From the NCBI GenBank assembly GCA_963757525.1, contig CAVWRM010000001.1, forward strand, positions 3,596,001 through 3,660,000: a DNA stretch of 64,000 nt, read 5' to 3'. The position numbers and the translations under genes were made by a program. Below are positions 24,214 to 32,579 of the stretch, piece after piece; within the stretch, counting starts at the first letter, position 1, and every line of letters starts with the position of its first letter. Below the pieces are notes generated by a model. The model had not been told where the DNA came from. It saw only the letters and a list, made by a program, of their open reading frames with translations, and did no database searches. Source of the stretch: CAVVWJ01 sp963757525. Lineage in GTDB: Bacteria; Gemmatimonadota; Gemmatimonadetes; Gemmatimonadales; GWC2-71-9.

Positions 24214-25683
24214 ATGGCCAGGGACACCGATGATGATCTGCTGAACCGCCTCCGCCGGCTCGAGCGGGCCGCCCGGCCCCTGGAGCCCGGTGCCACGCGG
24301 CGCAAACGGCTTCGCAACGCCGTGGTGGCATCCTCCGAGCGGCACCTCCGGCGCCTGGCCAATCTCCCCGCATACACCGATACCGATGACAAGGGCGTCG
24401 GGATCCTGAGCGAGCCGATCGCCGAAGAGGGCCGGTCGATCGACGCGGCGATCGCCCTGCTGGAGGAGCACGTGTTCCGACCGGGGCTGCATCCCGCCTC
24501 CGCCGGGCATCTCGCCTACGTCCCAGGCGGAGGTCTCTACTGCTCCGCGCTGGGCGACTATCTCGCCGCGGTGAGCAACGAATACGCGGGTGTGTTCTTT
24601 GCCGGGCCCGGGGCGGTCCGGATGGAGAATCTGCTCGTCCGATGGGTGGCCGATCTCGTCGGCTATCCCGGGACGGCTGGCGGCAGCCTCCTGTCGGGCG
24701 GCAGCCTCGCCACACTGGCCGCGATCGCGACCGCTCGGCAGGCACATGGATTAAGGGGAGCGGACTACGCCTCGGCCGTCGTCTATCTCACCAGCCAGGC
24801 TCACCACTGCATCCAGAAGTCTCTCGCTCTGGCCGGCCTGGGCGATGTCCAGGTCCGCTCCATTCGGGTCGACGCTCGTTACCGCATGCAGCCGGACGCC
24901 CTCGCCGAGACGATCGCGGCGGACCGCGGCCAGGGCCTGCGGCCGTGGCTCGTCATCGCATCGGCCGGCACCACCGACACGGGTGCGATCGATCCGCTCG
25001 ACGCGATCGCGACGATCGCCGCCCGGGAGCGCTGCTGGTTTCACGTGGATGCGGCCTACGGGGGATTCTTCCTGTTGACCGAGGAGTCTCGCGACGCCTT
25101 CAAGGGAATCGAGCGATCCGATTCCGTGATCCTCGATCCGCACAAGGGGCTCTTCCTGCCCTACGGCGCCGGCATGGTGCTGGTTCGCAACGTCGAGCAG
25201 CTCGCCGCCGCGCACGACTACACCGGCCACTACATGCAGGACGCCGACCGGGAACCCGGGGAGATCTCGCCCGCCGACGTCTCACCCGAGCTGTCGCGCC
25301 ACTTCCGGGCGCTCCGCATGTGGCTGCCGCTCATCGTGGCGGGGGTCCGCCCGTTCCGGGCGGCACTCGAGGAGAAGCTGCTGCTGGCCCGCTACTTCTA
25401 TCGCGTGATCCAGGACGCCGGTTTCGCGGTGGGTCCGCCGCCCGAGCTGTCGATCGTGACGTATCGCTGGGCCCCGGGCGGCATGAGCCTCGATCGGGCC
25501 AACGACCTCAACCGCCGGATCGTGGACGGGGTCCGTCGGGACGGGCGCGTGTTCATCTCGTCGACGATGCTCGATGACCACTTTACCATGCGGCTGGCCG
25601 TGCTGGCCTTCCGGACCCACCGGCGCACGATCGATCTGGCGATCCGCGTGCTGCGGGAGCAGGCGGCATTGCTGGCGCGCTGA
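24214..25683 (+). CDS. PLP-dependent group II amino acid decarboxylase
   Basis: This 489-residue enzyme has the fold type I PLP signature: SGGSLATLAA (phosphate contact), the Schiff-base Lys311 in LDPHKGLFLP, Asp279 in FHVDAAYGG (pyridine N) and His198 in SQAHHC stacking on the ring. These match the aromatic-L-amino-acid, glutamate and histidine decarboxylase family. The substrate is unassigned; the aromatic group is plausible. It begins nine bases after the flavoprotein stop, so regulator, monooxygenase and decarboxylase may form one unit acting on an aromatic amino acid or amine. Confidence 0.88.
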   Translation: MARDTDDDLLNRLRRLERAARPLEPGATRRKRLRNAVVASSERHLRRLANLPAYTDTDDKGVGILSEPIAEEGRSIDAAIALLEEHVFRPGLHPASAGHLAYVPGGGLYCSALGDYLAAVSNEYAGVFFAGPGAVRMENLLVRWVADLVGYPGTAGGSLLSGGSLATLAAIATARQAHGLRGADYASAVVYLTSQAHHCIQKSLALAGLGDVQVRSIRVDARYRMQPDALAETIAADRGQGLRPWLVIASAGTTDTGAIDPLDAIATIAARERCWFHVDAAYGGFFLLTEESRDAFKGIERSDSVILDPHKGLFLPYGAGMVLVRNVEQLAAAHDYTGHYMQDADREPGEISPADVSPELSRHFRALRMWLPLIVAGVRPFRAALEEKLLLARYFYRVIQDAGFAVGPPPELSIVTYRWAPGGMSLDRANDLNRRIVDGVRRDGRVFISSTMLDDHFTMRLAVLAFRTHRRTIDLAIRVLREQAALLAR

Positions 25684-25719
25684 CCGCGATCATCCCGCGA
25701 CCCCCGCCGACCGACAAGG

Positions 25720-26124
25720 CTACGGCTCCTCGCCGGCTCTCGGAGCGAGGCAAACGGTGAGCAGCATGTCGCTCTCGATGGTCGCGCGCACGCTGTGCGG
25801 CACACTGGGGTCGAGAAACAACGCCTCACCCATCTTGAGCACGCCGACAGCGCCGGCCGCCTCGACCGTCAGCTCCCCCCGCAGGCAGTGGATCACGACG
25901 TGGCCGGGCGCGCGGTGCTCGGGCAGCTCGCCACCGGCCTCGAACGCGAACAGCACGAGCCGTGTCTGTCCGCGGTGCACCAGCCCCGCTTGGCGGTGAC
26001 CCTGGGTCGACGGGTGCGGCTCCGCGTGCAACGCGCGAGCGAGGTCGGGCAGGTTGAGCGTGACCGCGGGCCCCGCCAGTCGTACACTCGGATGCGGTCG
26101 CAGCCGCTGCTCGCTCTCAGTCAT
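25720..26124 (-). CDS. Cupin domain protein
   Basis: This 134-residue protein has a single cupin domain: LVLFAFEAGGELPEHRAPGH with metal-type histidines, HVVIHCLRGELTVEAAG, then GEALFLDPSVPHSVRATIES (second motif). The usual metal set is two or three His and one Glu; HRAPGH and PHSV supply likely ligands. The small size and the E in LPEHRAPGH fit binding or sugar-ligand cupins rather than large oxygenases. It overlaps the stop of the upstream HD-domain gene (ATGA) and converges with the decarboxylase gene. Confidence 0.8.
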   Translation of the reverse strand: MTESEQRLRPHPSVRLAGPAVTLNLPDLARALHAEPHPSTQGHRQAGLVHRGQTRLVLFAFEAGGELPEHRAPGHVVIHCLRGELTVEAAGAVGVLKMGEALFLDPSVPHSVRATIESDMLLTVCLAPRAGEEP

Positions 26125-26711
26125 GCCCGTCTCCCTCTGGCCGCCGTATCCTGGTCGAGTCGTGCCCGAATGTCGGCCAGCAGCGGATCCACGGCGGTGT
26201 ACTGCCGGCCGTACTGCAGATTGAAATCGTAGTCGAAGTCGGCGGGGTTCTTGCCCTGATTGTGCTGCAGAATCGTCTCGAGCTTGTCCAGACCCTTGGC
26301 GAGCCGCGCCTCGGGCGAGACGGCCGCCTCGTACTCGTCCCACAATTCGACGATCTCCGCACGGAGCGGCGGCGGCAGCGGCTCGATCAGCCGGAGGAGA
26401 TCGGCCCGCTCTTCCCCCGCCTTGCTGCCTTGGCCCGCCTGGAGGGGAGCCGGGATGTCACCGCGGATCGCTTCGCCCAGGTCGTGGATCAGGCACATCT
26501 TGATCAGCCGCGGGAAGCGGACCTCGGGGAAGTACCGGTGACACACCATCGCCATGAGGCACAGTCGCCAGGTGTGCTCGGCCACGCTCTCCGGCTGGCC
26601 GGTGGAGGTCCACGCGCTCCGGGTCAGCGTCTTCAGCCGCTCGGCCGCACGGAGGAACGACAACACCCCGTCGATCTCGTCGTCAGGTCCGAGGTCGCGT
26701 TCGTCGCGCAT
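26121..26711 (-). CDS. HD domain protein, YfbR/HDDC2-like 5'-nucleotidase
   Basis: This 196-residue protein has the HD-domain signature of the YfbR/HDDC2 family: VAEHTWRLCLMA (first His), CLIHDLGEAIRGDIP (His-Asp), a later Asp in AKGLDKLETILQ, and the family-specific EYEAAVSPEARLAKGLDKLE region. Characterised homologues are metal-dependent 5'-deoxynucleotidases. ATG 26711 is ten bases past the stop of the thioesterase remnant. Its stop overlaps the cupin start. Confidence 0.88.
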   Translation of the reverse strand: MRDERDLGPDDEIDGVLSFLRAAERLKTLTRSAWTSTGQPESVAEHTWRLCLMAMVCHRYFPEVRFPRLIKMCLIHDLGEAIRGDIPAPLQAGQGSKAGEERADLLRLIEPLPPPLRAEIVELWDEYEAAVSPEARLAKGLDKLETILQHNQGKNPADFDYDFNLQYGRQYTAVDPLLADIRARLDQDTAARGRRA

Positions 26712-26720
26712 GGGGGGAAT

Positions 26721-26892
26721 CTAGGAGCGCCCTGGTCCCACCGCATCGGGCATCCGTCGCACGATGATGGTGGACAGCATGGTGGCCACGAGCGTGGGCT
26801 CCACCTGGTCCGCGGCGGAGGTAGCCGTTCTGCTGGGTGAAGCGAGGCGAAAAGGGCAGCCGCAGATCCACCTCGCCGGGCGCGGGGCTCAT
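26721..26892 (-). pseudogene. PaaI-type thioesterase with the middle deleted
   Basis: The 5' end encodes MSPAPGEVDLRLPFSPRFTQ then QNGYL, which matches the start of a PaaI-like hotdog thioesterase (PGEVDL...TQQxGxLHAG). The 3' end, in a different frame, encodes EPTLVATMLSTIIVRR, which matches the family's last strand (LVATMLxTxxxLR). The roughly 85 residues in between, including the HAGVVTAVADSA-type catalytic helix, are missing and the join is frameshifted. The start lies five bases after the upstream stop and the end keeps its own stop, so the ends survive while the middle is gone. Confidence 0.75.
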
Positions 26893-26897
26893 CGGCG

Positions 26898-27503
26898 CTA
26901 ATGGATCCGGTAGAAGAGGACGAGGTCGAGGCCGGCCACCAGCAGCATCGCCGGCAGCACCGCGCGTCCGATCGGGTAGGGCCGATCGGTCCGGGTCGCG
27001 AACGCGTGCACCAGACCACCACCGGCCATCGCGGTGCCCATGATCCAGTGGTGGAGCTGTTCCCCGAAACGCGGCAGATGGGTATGCGTCCCTCCGTGCA
27101 CCCCGATAGCCAATCCGGCGAGGATGGCCGTGATGGGCATCGTCCACCGCCACCCGCCAGCGGGCAGCCCGCCGGCGGCGCGTGCACCTTCCACGCCCCC
27201 GGCCACCATCGCGCAGATCCCCGCCGTCTTGTGCTGAATGACGTGGACCTTCTGCACGGTGGCAAGCCAGACCGACAGGCTATTGGGAAAGACGCTGAGG
27301 AAGGTGTCCCAGGCGCCGACGCGCGCATAGGTGCGCTCCTGCGTCTCGGTCGGGATGACGAGAAACAGGCCGATGAAGAAGAGCAGCGCCGGCCAGATGT
27401 ATCGCAGCGGCGAGGCCGGAAATGCCTCCGCGCCGATCCAGCAGATGCCGGCCAGCGCCAGGCCGACGCCGAACAGGATGTGCACGTGCTCGGTGTGCGT
27501 CAC
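26898..27503 (-). CDS. Histidine-rich multi-helix membrane protein
   Basis: This 201-residue protein has about six predicted membrane helices. Histidines occur near helix ends (THTEHVHILFG, KVHVIQHKTAG, GVHGGTHTHL, LHHWIMGTAM, GLVHAFATR), a pattern compatible with metal or heme binding, reminiscent of CopD-like or cytochrome b561-like membrane proteins, but no family is certain. The helices around the first and last His groups could face each other. It is the first gene of a minus-strand set leading into the damaged thioesterase and the HD gene. Confidence 0.6.
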   Translation of the reverse strand: MTHTEHVHILFGVGLALAGICWIGAEAFPASPLRYIWPALLFFIGLFLVIPTETQERTYARVGAWDTFLSVFPNSLSVWLATVQKVHVIQHKTAGICAMVAGGVEGARAAGGLPAGGWRWTMPITAILAGLAIGVHGGTHTHLPRFGEQLHHWIMGTAMAGGGLVHAFATRTDRPYPIGRAVLPAMLLVAGLDLVLFYRIH

Positions 27504-27540
27504 CGGATCCTCCCCGGCCTCCCCGTGCCGGACGGCGCCT

Positions 27541-27774
27541 TCAGGCGTGATCGGCGACGGCGGTCACCCCCGACTCACGGGCACAGTGGGCGCAACAGTA
27601 GAACGCGCCGTTCGCCTCCATCCCGTGGCCTACGATCTTGCAGCCGCAGTGATCGCACACCGGCGCGAGCCGGTGAATGGCGCACTCGAAACTGTCGAAC
27701 GTATGCTGTCGACCCGCCGCGATGACCTGGAACGACATGTGGTAGTCGTTCCCGCAGACTTCACACTTCGCCAT
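27541..27774 (-). CDS. Cys-rich putative zinc-binding protein
   Basis: This 77-residue protein carries cysteine pairs MAKCEVCGND, DSFECAIH, VCDHCGCKIVGHG and FYCCAHCARESG. This resembles a conserved family of small metallothionein-like or zinc-ribbon proteins with the HTFDSFECAIH and CDHCGCxIxGHG motifs, present in many environmental bacteria with no known role. Nine Cys and several His give room for at least two metal sites. An AGGAG ribosome-binding site lies upstream of ATG 27774. Confidence 0.75.
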   Translation of the reverse strand: MAKCEVCGNDYHMSFQVIAAGRQHTFDSFECAIHRLAPVCDHCGCKIVGHGMEANGAFYCCAHCARESGVTAVADHA

Positions 27775-27865
27775 GAGATCCTCCTATGCTCGGGGCAGAC
27801 CAGTGCCGGGTCTCATGGAGAGCCCCGGTGGATTCGGGTCCAGGTACATCCGTCACGACGGCTAC

Positions 27866-28408
27866 TCACGAACGCGGCTTCTCGTGGTCGGTGAGTATCG
27901 GCAGCACCGGCACCCATGGCCCGACGGCTTCACGGTACTGCTTGGCCATCACCCGGGCCACCTGGGCGAGGTGCCCCAGGTCGTGGACGACCCATCCCGC
28001 CAGCAGCTGCCGGAGTGTCACCGGGCCATAGACGGGGTGAATGCCGTGGAGGTCGAGTTGTGCCTCTGTCAGGCGCCACGACGAGAGCAGGTCGAGGTTC
28101 GCGCCGCGCACGGTCGCGAACTCCGCGAGGAGGGACTGCAGGGTCCGCCCTACGTTGCGTGTGCGATGACGGAAGCGATCGTACGGCTCGAAGCGCGGCT
28201 CGGGACCACCAGCCAGGATGATTCGCGCCCGGGGAAGCCAGTCGGTCTCTTCCCCGTCGATCAGATGGCCGACCACGTCGAACGGGCTGAACGTATCCGG
28301 GCCTTCCCTGGCCGTGACCCATGAATTACCGAGACCGTCGAGCAATGCCGCCAGCGTCGCGGGCGTGCGGCGCAGTACCGCGGCGGATTCCTGTAGATCG
28401 AAATGCAT
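27866..28408 (-). CDS. DinB family protein
   Basis: This 180-residue DinB-fold protein carries the expected metal-site His residues: VVGHLIDGEETDWLPRAR in helix 2 and VVHDLGHLAQVARVMAKQY (HxxxH) near the end. The start MHFDLQESAAVLRRTPATL and the W-D/E motif in GEETDW match a subgroup common in soil bacteria, sometimes named as damage-inducible family proteins though the role is unknown. It diverges from the DUF5916 gene across a 210-base spacer with two inverted repeats. Confidence 0.82.
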   Translation of the reverse strand: MHFDLQESAAVLRRTPATLAALLDGLGNSWVTAREGPDTFSPFDVVGHLIDGEETDWLPRARIILAGGPEPRFEPYDRFRHRTRNVGRTLQSLLAEFATVRGANLDLLSSWRLTEAQLDLHGIHPVYGPVTLRQLLAGWVVHDLGHLAQVARVMAKQYREAVGPWVPVLPILTDHEKPRS

Positions 28409-28456
28409 GAGACCTTCTAGCTCCTCGCGAGTCGGAGACCGGCCGCCGACGTCCCC

Positions 28457-28488
28457 GTGACAACCAATGTCACTATGACAATCGTCAT
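28457..28488. promoter_or_regulatory. Two adjacent inverted repeats (candidate operators)
   Basis: A GTGACA-N5-TGTCAC repeat (28457-28473) is followed two bases on by ATGAC-N4-GTCAT (28475-28488). Both share TGAC/GTCA half-sites, so they could be a pair of sites for one regulator. They lie 49 bases upstream of the DinB start and 131 bases upstream of the DUF5916 start, in the divergent spacer of about 210 bases. The rest of the spacer shows no gene. The regulator is unknown. Confidence 0.4.
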
Positions 28489-28618
28489 GCGCCTGCGACG
28501 ACGATGTACGTGACCCCCCCGAGCGAAACCAGCGTGTGCGGCTTCCCGTAAACATCCTGGAGGCTAATTTCCTCAACGGCCGACGTCGCGGCCAGTCCCC
28601 ACTCCAACTCAGCCCAAC

Positions 28619-30883
28619 ATGCTCGCGTTCCTGCTGCTTCTCCAGGACCCCGTCGCCGGAACCGTCGTCCCCGGCAAGGGGTCTCCCACCGCGAGCATCC
28701 CGCGCATCGAAGCGTCGGTCCGGATCGACGGCAGGCTGGACGAGCCGGTATGGGCGCAGGCGACTCGGCTCACCGGCTTCTGGCAGTATCAGCCGGTGGA
28801 TGGCCGTCCCGCGGAAGAAGACACCGAAGTGCTCGTGTGGTACGCGCCGGATGCGATCCATTTCGGGATCATCGCGCACGATCGCAACCCCACCGCGGTC
28901 CGCGCCACCGTAGCCGACCGCGACAACATCGACACCGACGATCACGTCGTCCTCGACATCGACACCTTCCACGACCGCCGGCGCGCGTTCTTCTTCGGCG
29001 TCAATCCTCTCGGCGCCCAGAGCGACGGCGTGCGGAGTGAAGGCGCCGGCCAGGTGAGCAGCCTCATTCCCGGCAGCACGGACAAGAACCCCGACTTCAT
29101 CTGGCAGTCCAAGGGCCGGCTTACCGACACGGGCTACGAGATCGAGATCCGGATCCCGTTCAAGAGCCTGCGCTACCCGGGAGGCGGGCCGCAGGAATGG
29201 GGATTCAACGTGACTCGCGTCGTGCAGCGCACGGGGTATACCGATACCTGGACCGATGTGCGCCGGGCCAACGCCAGTTTTCTCGGCCAGGAAGGCGCCA
29301 TCGCGGGACTGCACGATCTGAAGCGGGGAGTGGCGGTGGAGGCCCAGCCGTTCGTCACCGCGACCGCCAATGGCACCCGCGACGTCGCCACGGGCAGGTT
29401 CGACCGGGAGGACGTCGATCCGGACGCAGGCCTGAGCTTCCGGCTCGGGTTCACGAGCTACGCGCTCGACGCCACCATCAATCCCGACTTCAGCCAGGTC
29501 GAGAGCGACGCCGGCCAGGTCACCGTAAACGAGCGGTTCGCCCTGTTCTTTCCGGAGAAGCGTCCGTTCTTTCTCGAGGGCATCGAGCTGTTCGGGTCGC
29601 CCCAGACGCTGGTCTATACCCGACGGATCGTGAACCCGAAAGCTGGCGCCAAGTTCACCGGCAAGTTCGGCCAGCTCGGGGTGGCGCATCTGACGGCGGT
29701 GGACGAGACCGACACCGACGACGCCTGGTTCAACATCACCAGGCTTCGCCGGGACTTCGGCCGCAACTCCATCGCCGGCGTGACGTTCACGAATCGGGAC
29801 CAGGGCGACCGGCACAACCGGGTCCTCGCCGGCGACTTCCGGTACGTATGGAGCCTCTATTACGTGCAGGCCCAGTATGGCCAGGCATGGACCAGCGACG
29901 CCGCGGGGAGCCGCCACGCCCCGATCTGGCAGGCGGAGTACGACCGCACGGGGCGGTCGTGGGGATTCAACTACGTGCTGAACGGCCAGGGGATCGGGTT
30001 CGACGACCAGGCCGGGTTCGTGAACCGCCTTCGGAGCGGCGTGGCATACGGTCACGCCTTCAACCGGTTCACGATCTACGGCGCGCGGGGCGCGCTGCTG
30101 GAGAACCTCACCTTCTTCGGCGGGCCGGAGCGAACCTGGCTCTACCACAAGTTCGGATTCACGCCGGGTCTCGAGGGAGACGAGTACGTCGATGCCACGT
30201 TTCAGCTCCGCGGCGGCTGGGCCCTGAACGGACGGATCGAGCGCGACTTCGTGACCTTTCAGGACAGCACCTACGCCGACTATACCATCGGCGGCGCGAC
30301 CGGTCCCGTCTACCGGCCGACGTCGGATTTCTCGGGCTTCACCTGGTCCACCAAGATCACCGCCCCGGTGTGGCAGCGGATGGATGGCAACCTCCAGTAC
30401 CGCCGGGGCCGGGCCGCGTTGTTCGAGGAGGGCGCCACCGGGCGTGGCTGGCAGCTCACCGGCAATCTCAACTTCCGCCCCGCCCCCACGATCCGCGTCG
30501 CGGCCACCGGGACGGTCTTCCGACTCTTCCGCCTCACCGGCGGGGAGTTCGCGCGCTCGATCATCCCGCGGCTCAAGGTGGAGTACCAGCCGAACCGGGC
30601 GCTCTTCTTCCGGGTCATCGGGGAATACCGTTCCGAGCGTCGCACCGCCCTGGTCGAGCCCTCGTCGGCCGAATCGCTGTTCGTCTCGGGACAGGCACAG
30701 GGCGCCACCAGCTTCAACGGCCTCCGGGTGGACCTGCTCGCTTCGTTCGAGCCCACGCCGGGCACCGTCGCCTTCCTCGGGTACGGGAGCTCGCTCGAGA
30801 CGGATGCCGACTTCAACTGGTCGCGTTTGTCGCGGGTGAACGACGGATTCTTCCTGAAGCTCGCCTACCAGATCCGGCAGTAG
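28619..30883 (+). CDS. DUF5916 outer-membrane-type protein with CBM9-like domain
   Basis: This 754-residue protein begins with a short hydrophobic start, then a CBM9-like N-terminal domain (about 30-220: RIEASVRIDGRLDEPVWAQA, then AFFFGVNPLGAQSDG) and the DUF5916 domain (about 235-754), rich in alternating aromatic strands (GYTDTWTDVRRANASFLG, FPEKRPFFLEGIELFGS, FRYVWSLYYVQAQYGQAW). Strand patterning and the terminal pattern suggest a beta-barrel in the outer membrane. The family is common in Gemmatimonadota and related soil phyla, and its function is unknown. ATG 28619 was taken; the N-terminus is short for a signal peptide but hydrophobic. Confidence 0.85.
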   Translation: MLAFLLLLQDPVAGTVVPGKGSPTASIPRIEASVRIDGRLDEPVWAQATRLTGFWQYQPVDGRPAEEDTEVLVWYAPDAIHFGIIAHDRNPTAVRATVADRDNIDTDDHVVLDIDTFHDRRRAFFFGVNPLGAQSDGVRSEGAGQVSSLIPGSTDKNPDFIWQSKGRLTDTGYEIEIRIPFKSLRYPGGGPQEWGFNVTRVVQRTGYTDTWTDVRRANASFLGQEGAIAGLHDLKRGVAVEAQPFVTATANGTRDVATGRFDREDVDPDAGLSFRLGFTSYALDATINPDFSQVESDAGQVTVNERFALFFPEKRPFFLEGIELFGSPQTLVYTRRIVNPKAGAKFTGKFGQLGVAHLTAVDETDTDDAWFNITRLRRDFGRNSIAGVTFTNRDQGDRHNRVLAGDFRYVWSLYYVQAQYGQAWTSDAAGSRHAPIWQAEYDRTGRSWGFNYVLNGQGIGFDDQAGFVNRLRSGVAYGHAFNRFTIYGARGALLENLTFFGGPERTWLYHKFGFTPGLEGDEYVDATFQLRGGWALNGRIERDFVTFQDSTYADYTIGGATGPVYRPTSDFSGFTWSTKITAPVWQRMDGNLQYRRGRAALFEEGATGRGWQLTGNLNFRPAPTIRVAATGTVFRLFRLTGGEFARSIIPRLKVEYQPNRALFFRVIGEYRSERRTALVEPSSAESLFVSGQAQGATSFNGLRVDLLASFEPTPGTVAFLGYGSSLETDADFNWSRLSRVNDGFFLKLAYQIRQ

Positions 30884-30890
30884 GCGACCG

Positions 30891-31466
30891 CTACGGATTG
30901 TAGATCGATCCGCCCTGGCGCTGGTACAGCTCGAGGACGGCGACCGCTTCCCCGCGGAGCACCCCCCGGCTCACCTCGACCCCGCGCGATTCGAGATAGG
31001 CGTAGGACTCCGGAAAGACGGGGCCCTCGTCGAAGCCCACCGCCGTCGCGTCGGTCCGATCGGCGCCGGTCACGAGGCGCCGAACTCCGCTCCAGAGGGC
31101 CGCGCCGAGACACATGGCGCAGGGATCGCACGAGGTGAAGAGCTCGTGCTGGGCCAGACCGGGCCCGAGCAGGGTGTACGAGCCCACCCGCTGCTCCGCC
31201 AGCATGAGCGCCAGCACCTCGGCGTGCAGCACGCTGTTGTTGAGCCGGGTGACGCTGTTCACGCCTACCGCGACGAGGACCCCGCTTCCGATCTCGAACA
31301 CCGCCGCGCCGAACGGTCCGCCGGCGCCGCGCAGCACGTTCTGGCGGGACAGCTCGATGGCGAGCGCCATCTTGCCGTCGTCGGTAACCCGGCGGGTCCC
31401 CCAGTCGACCACGTCCCTGGTCCATTCCGGACACCCTGCCGTAACTACCCTATCATGATCGGACAC
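30891..31466 (-). CDS. Nucleoside/guanine deaminase-like enzyme
   Basis: This 191-residue protein has the cytidine-deaminase-like zinc site: the H-A-E motif in VLHAEVLALML (His ligand and proton-shuttle Glu) and the two Cys ligands in SCDPCAMC (PCxxC). The arrangement with SVTRLNNSVLHAE and FTSCDPCAMCLGAALWSGVRR in overlapping parts resembles tRNA/guanine deaminases of the nucleoside-deaminase family. GTG 31466 is preceded by GAGGAG at seven bases and was chosen over a TTG that lies five codons upstream at 31481. The enzyme is probably cytoplasmic and acts on a purine or pyrimidine base. Confidence 0.85.
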   Translation of the reverse strand: MSDHDRVVTAGCPEWTRDVVDWGTRRVTDDGKMALAIELSRQNVLRGAGGPFGAAVFEIGSGVLVAVGVNSVTRLNNSVLHAEVLALMLAEQRVGSYTLLGPGLAQHELFTSCDPCAMCLGAALWSGVRRLVTGADRTDATAVGFDEGPVFPESYAYLESRGVEVSRGVLRGEAVAVLELYQRQGGSIYNP

Positions 31467-31488
31467 AATACCTCTCCTCAAGGAGCCT

Positions 31489-31564
31489 AAAGCTCAAAGC
31501 TCAAAGCTGAAAGCGAGCGAGATTCAGCTTTCAGCTTTCAGCTTTGAGCTTTCAGCTTTCAGCT
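31489..31564. repeat. Head-to-head heptamer arrays forming a 26-bp inverted repeat
   Basis: The left arm (31489-31514) is made of AAAGCTC/AAAGCTG heptamers, three full copies plus AAAGC. The right array (31527-31561) holds five GCTTTCA/GCTTTGA heptamers. The left arm is complementary to 31534-31559 at 25 of 26 positions, with a 19-base loop. The right array runs into the 3' end of the damaged sigma-factor gene, where it encodes a repeated KAES-type peptide, and the left array lies in the spacer before the deaminase gene. Slippage or a stem-loop function is possible. Confidence 0.8.
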
Positions 31565-32424
31565 GTTCCACCCTCCGCTCGAGAAATCGACGCTCGGGCC
31601 CCTGTTGGGTGAGTGCCAATGCCCGCTGATAGGATTCGCGAGCTTCCGTGGTCTTGCCGAGCCGCCGGTACAGGTCGGCCCGGGCTGAATACGCCAGGTG
31701 ATAGGCCCCGAGATCACCGCGCGCCAGGATCGCATCGATCAGCGCGATGCCGGCGCCGGGCCCGTCGCGCATCGCGATCGCCACCGCACGGTTGAGCGCG
31801 ACCACCGGCGAGGGGTCGGCCCCGATCAGCACGTCGTACAGCCCCACGATCTGGTCCCAGTCGGTGGCCGCCGCGGTGGGCGCCCCGCTGTGAACGGCGG
31901 CGATGGCCGCCTGCAGCGTGTAGGGGCCGAACCGCCGGGACGAGATCGCGCGCTCCACCAGGGCCGACCCTTCGGCGATCTGCTCGCGGTTCCAGCGCGA
32001 GCGATCCTGATCCTCAAGGAGGATGAGATCGCCCGCCGGCGAGGCTCGGGCGACGCGGCGCGACTCGGAGAGCAGCATCAACCCGAGCAGGCCCTGCACC
32101 TCCGCGTCGGGGAGCAGCTCGAAGAGCAGCCTCCCCAGCCGGATCGCCTCGGCGGACAGATCGGCTCTCGTGAGCGAGGTCCCCGAGGAGGCGGAGTAGC
32201 CCTCGTTGAAGACGAGATACACCACCCGCAGCACGCCGTCGAGCCTCGCCGGCAGCTCCGCGGGCGAGGGCACCTCATAGGGGATTCCGGCGTCCCGGAT
32301 CTTGGCCTTGGCGCGAACGATTCGCTGGGCCACCGTGGGCGCCGCCGAAAGAAAGGCCCGGAGCGGGCTTCAGCTCCGCGGGCGTTTCCCCCGTTCGCCG
32401 CGCGACCAGCGTGTGGGTGGACAT
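31524..32424 (-). pseudogene. DUF6596-type ECF sigma factor lacking sigma-2 and most of sigma-4
   Basis: The last 270 codons match the C-terminal part of DUF6596 ECF sigma factors: QRIVRAKAKIRDAGIPYEVP (end of the sigma-4 HTH), VYLVFNEGYSASSG, AEAIRLGRLLFELLPDAEVQ, WNREQIAEGSALVERA and GRFGPYTLQAAIAAVH-like segments. An ATG at 32424 with a GGAAAGGGA ribosome-binding site gives MSTHTLVA, a plausible original start. Between them roughly 150-200 codons (sigma-2 and the first sigma-4 helices) are gone and the frame is broken near TPAEL. It therefore looks like a dead gene whose ends survive. Confidence 0.7.
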
Positions 32425-32579
32425 GGTCCCTTTCCAGAGCGCTGTGGAGTGTAGCCGGACCCCGGCATCTTGTGCGAGGCGGCCTCCTGCGTGTCGAAAC
32501 GGGAGCCCGTCGATCGACTACATTCAGGCGGGCCGGGCCCGCCGGTTGGGCCATGTCGCACGCACCGAAGGAGACTTCA

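Noticed and set aside
27866..30148. Long minus-strand frame of about 760 codons
   Set aside because: Only its last 181 codons are the DinB gene; the rest is antisense to the DUF5916 gene and has no family pattern.
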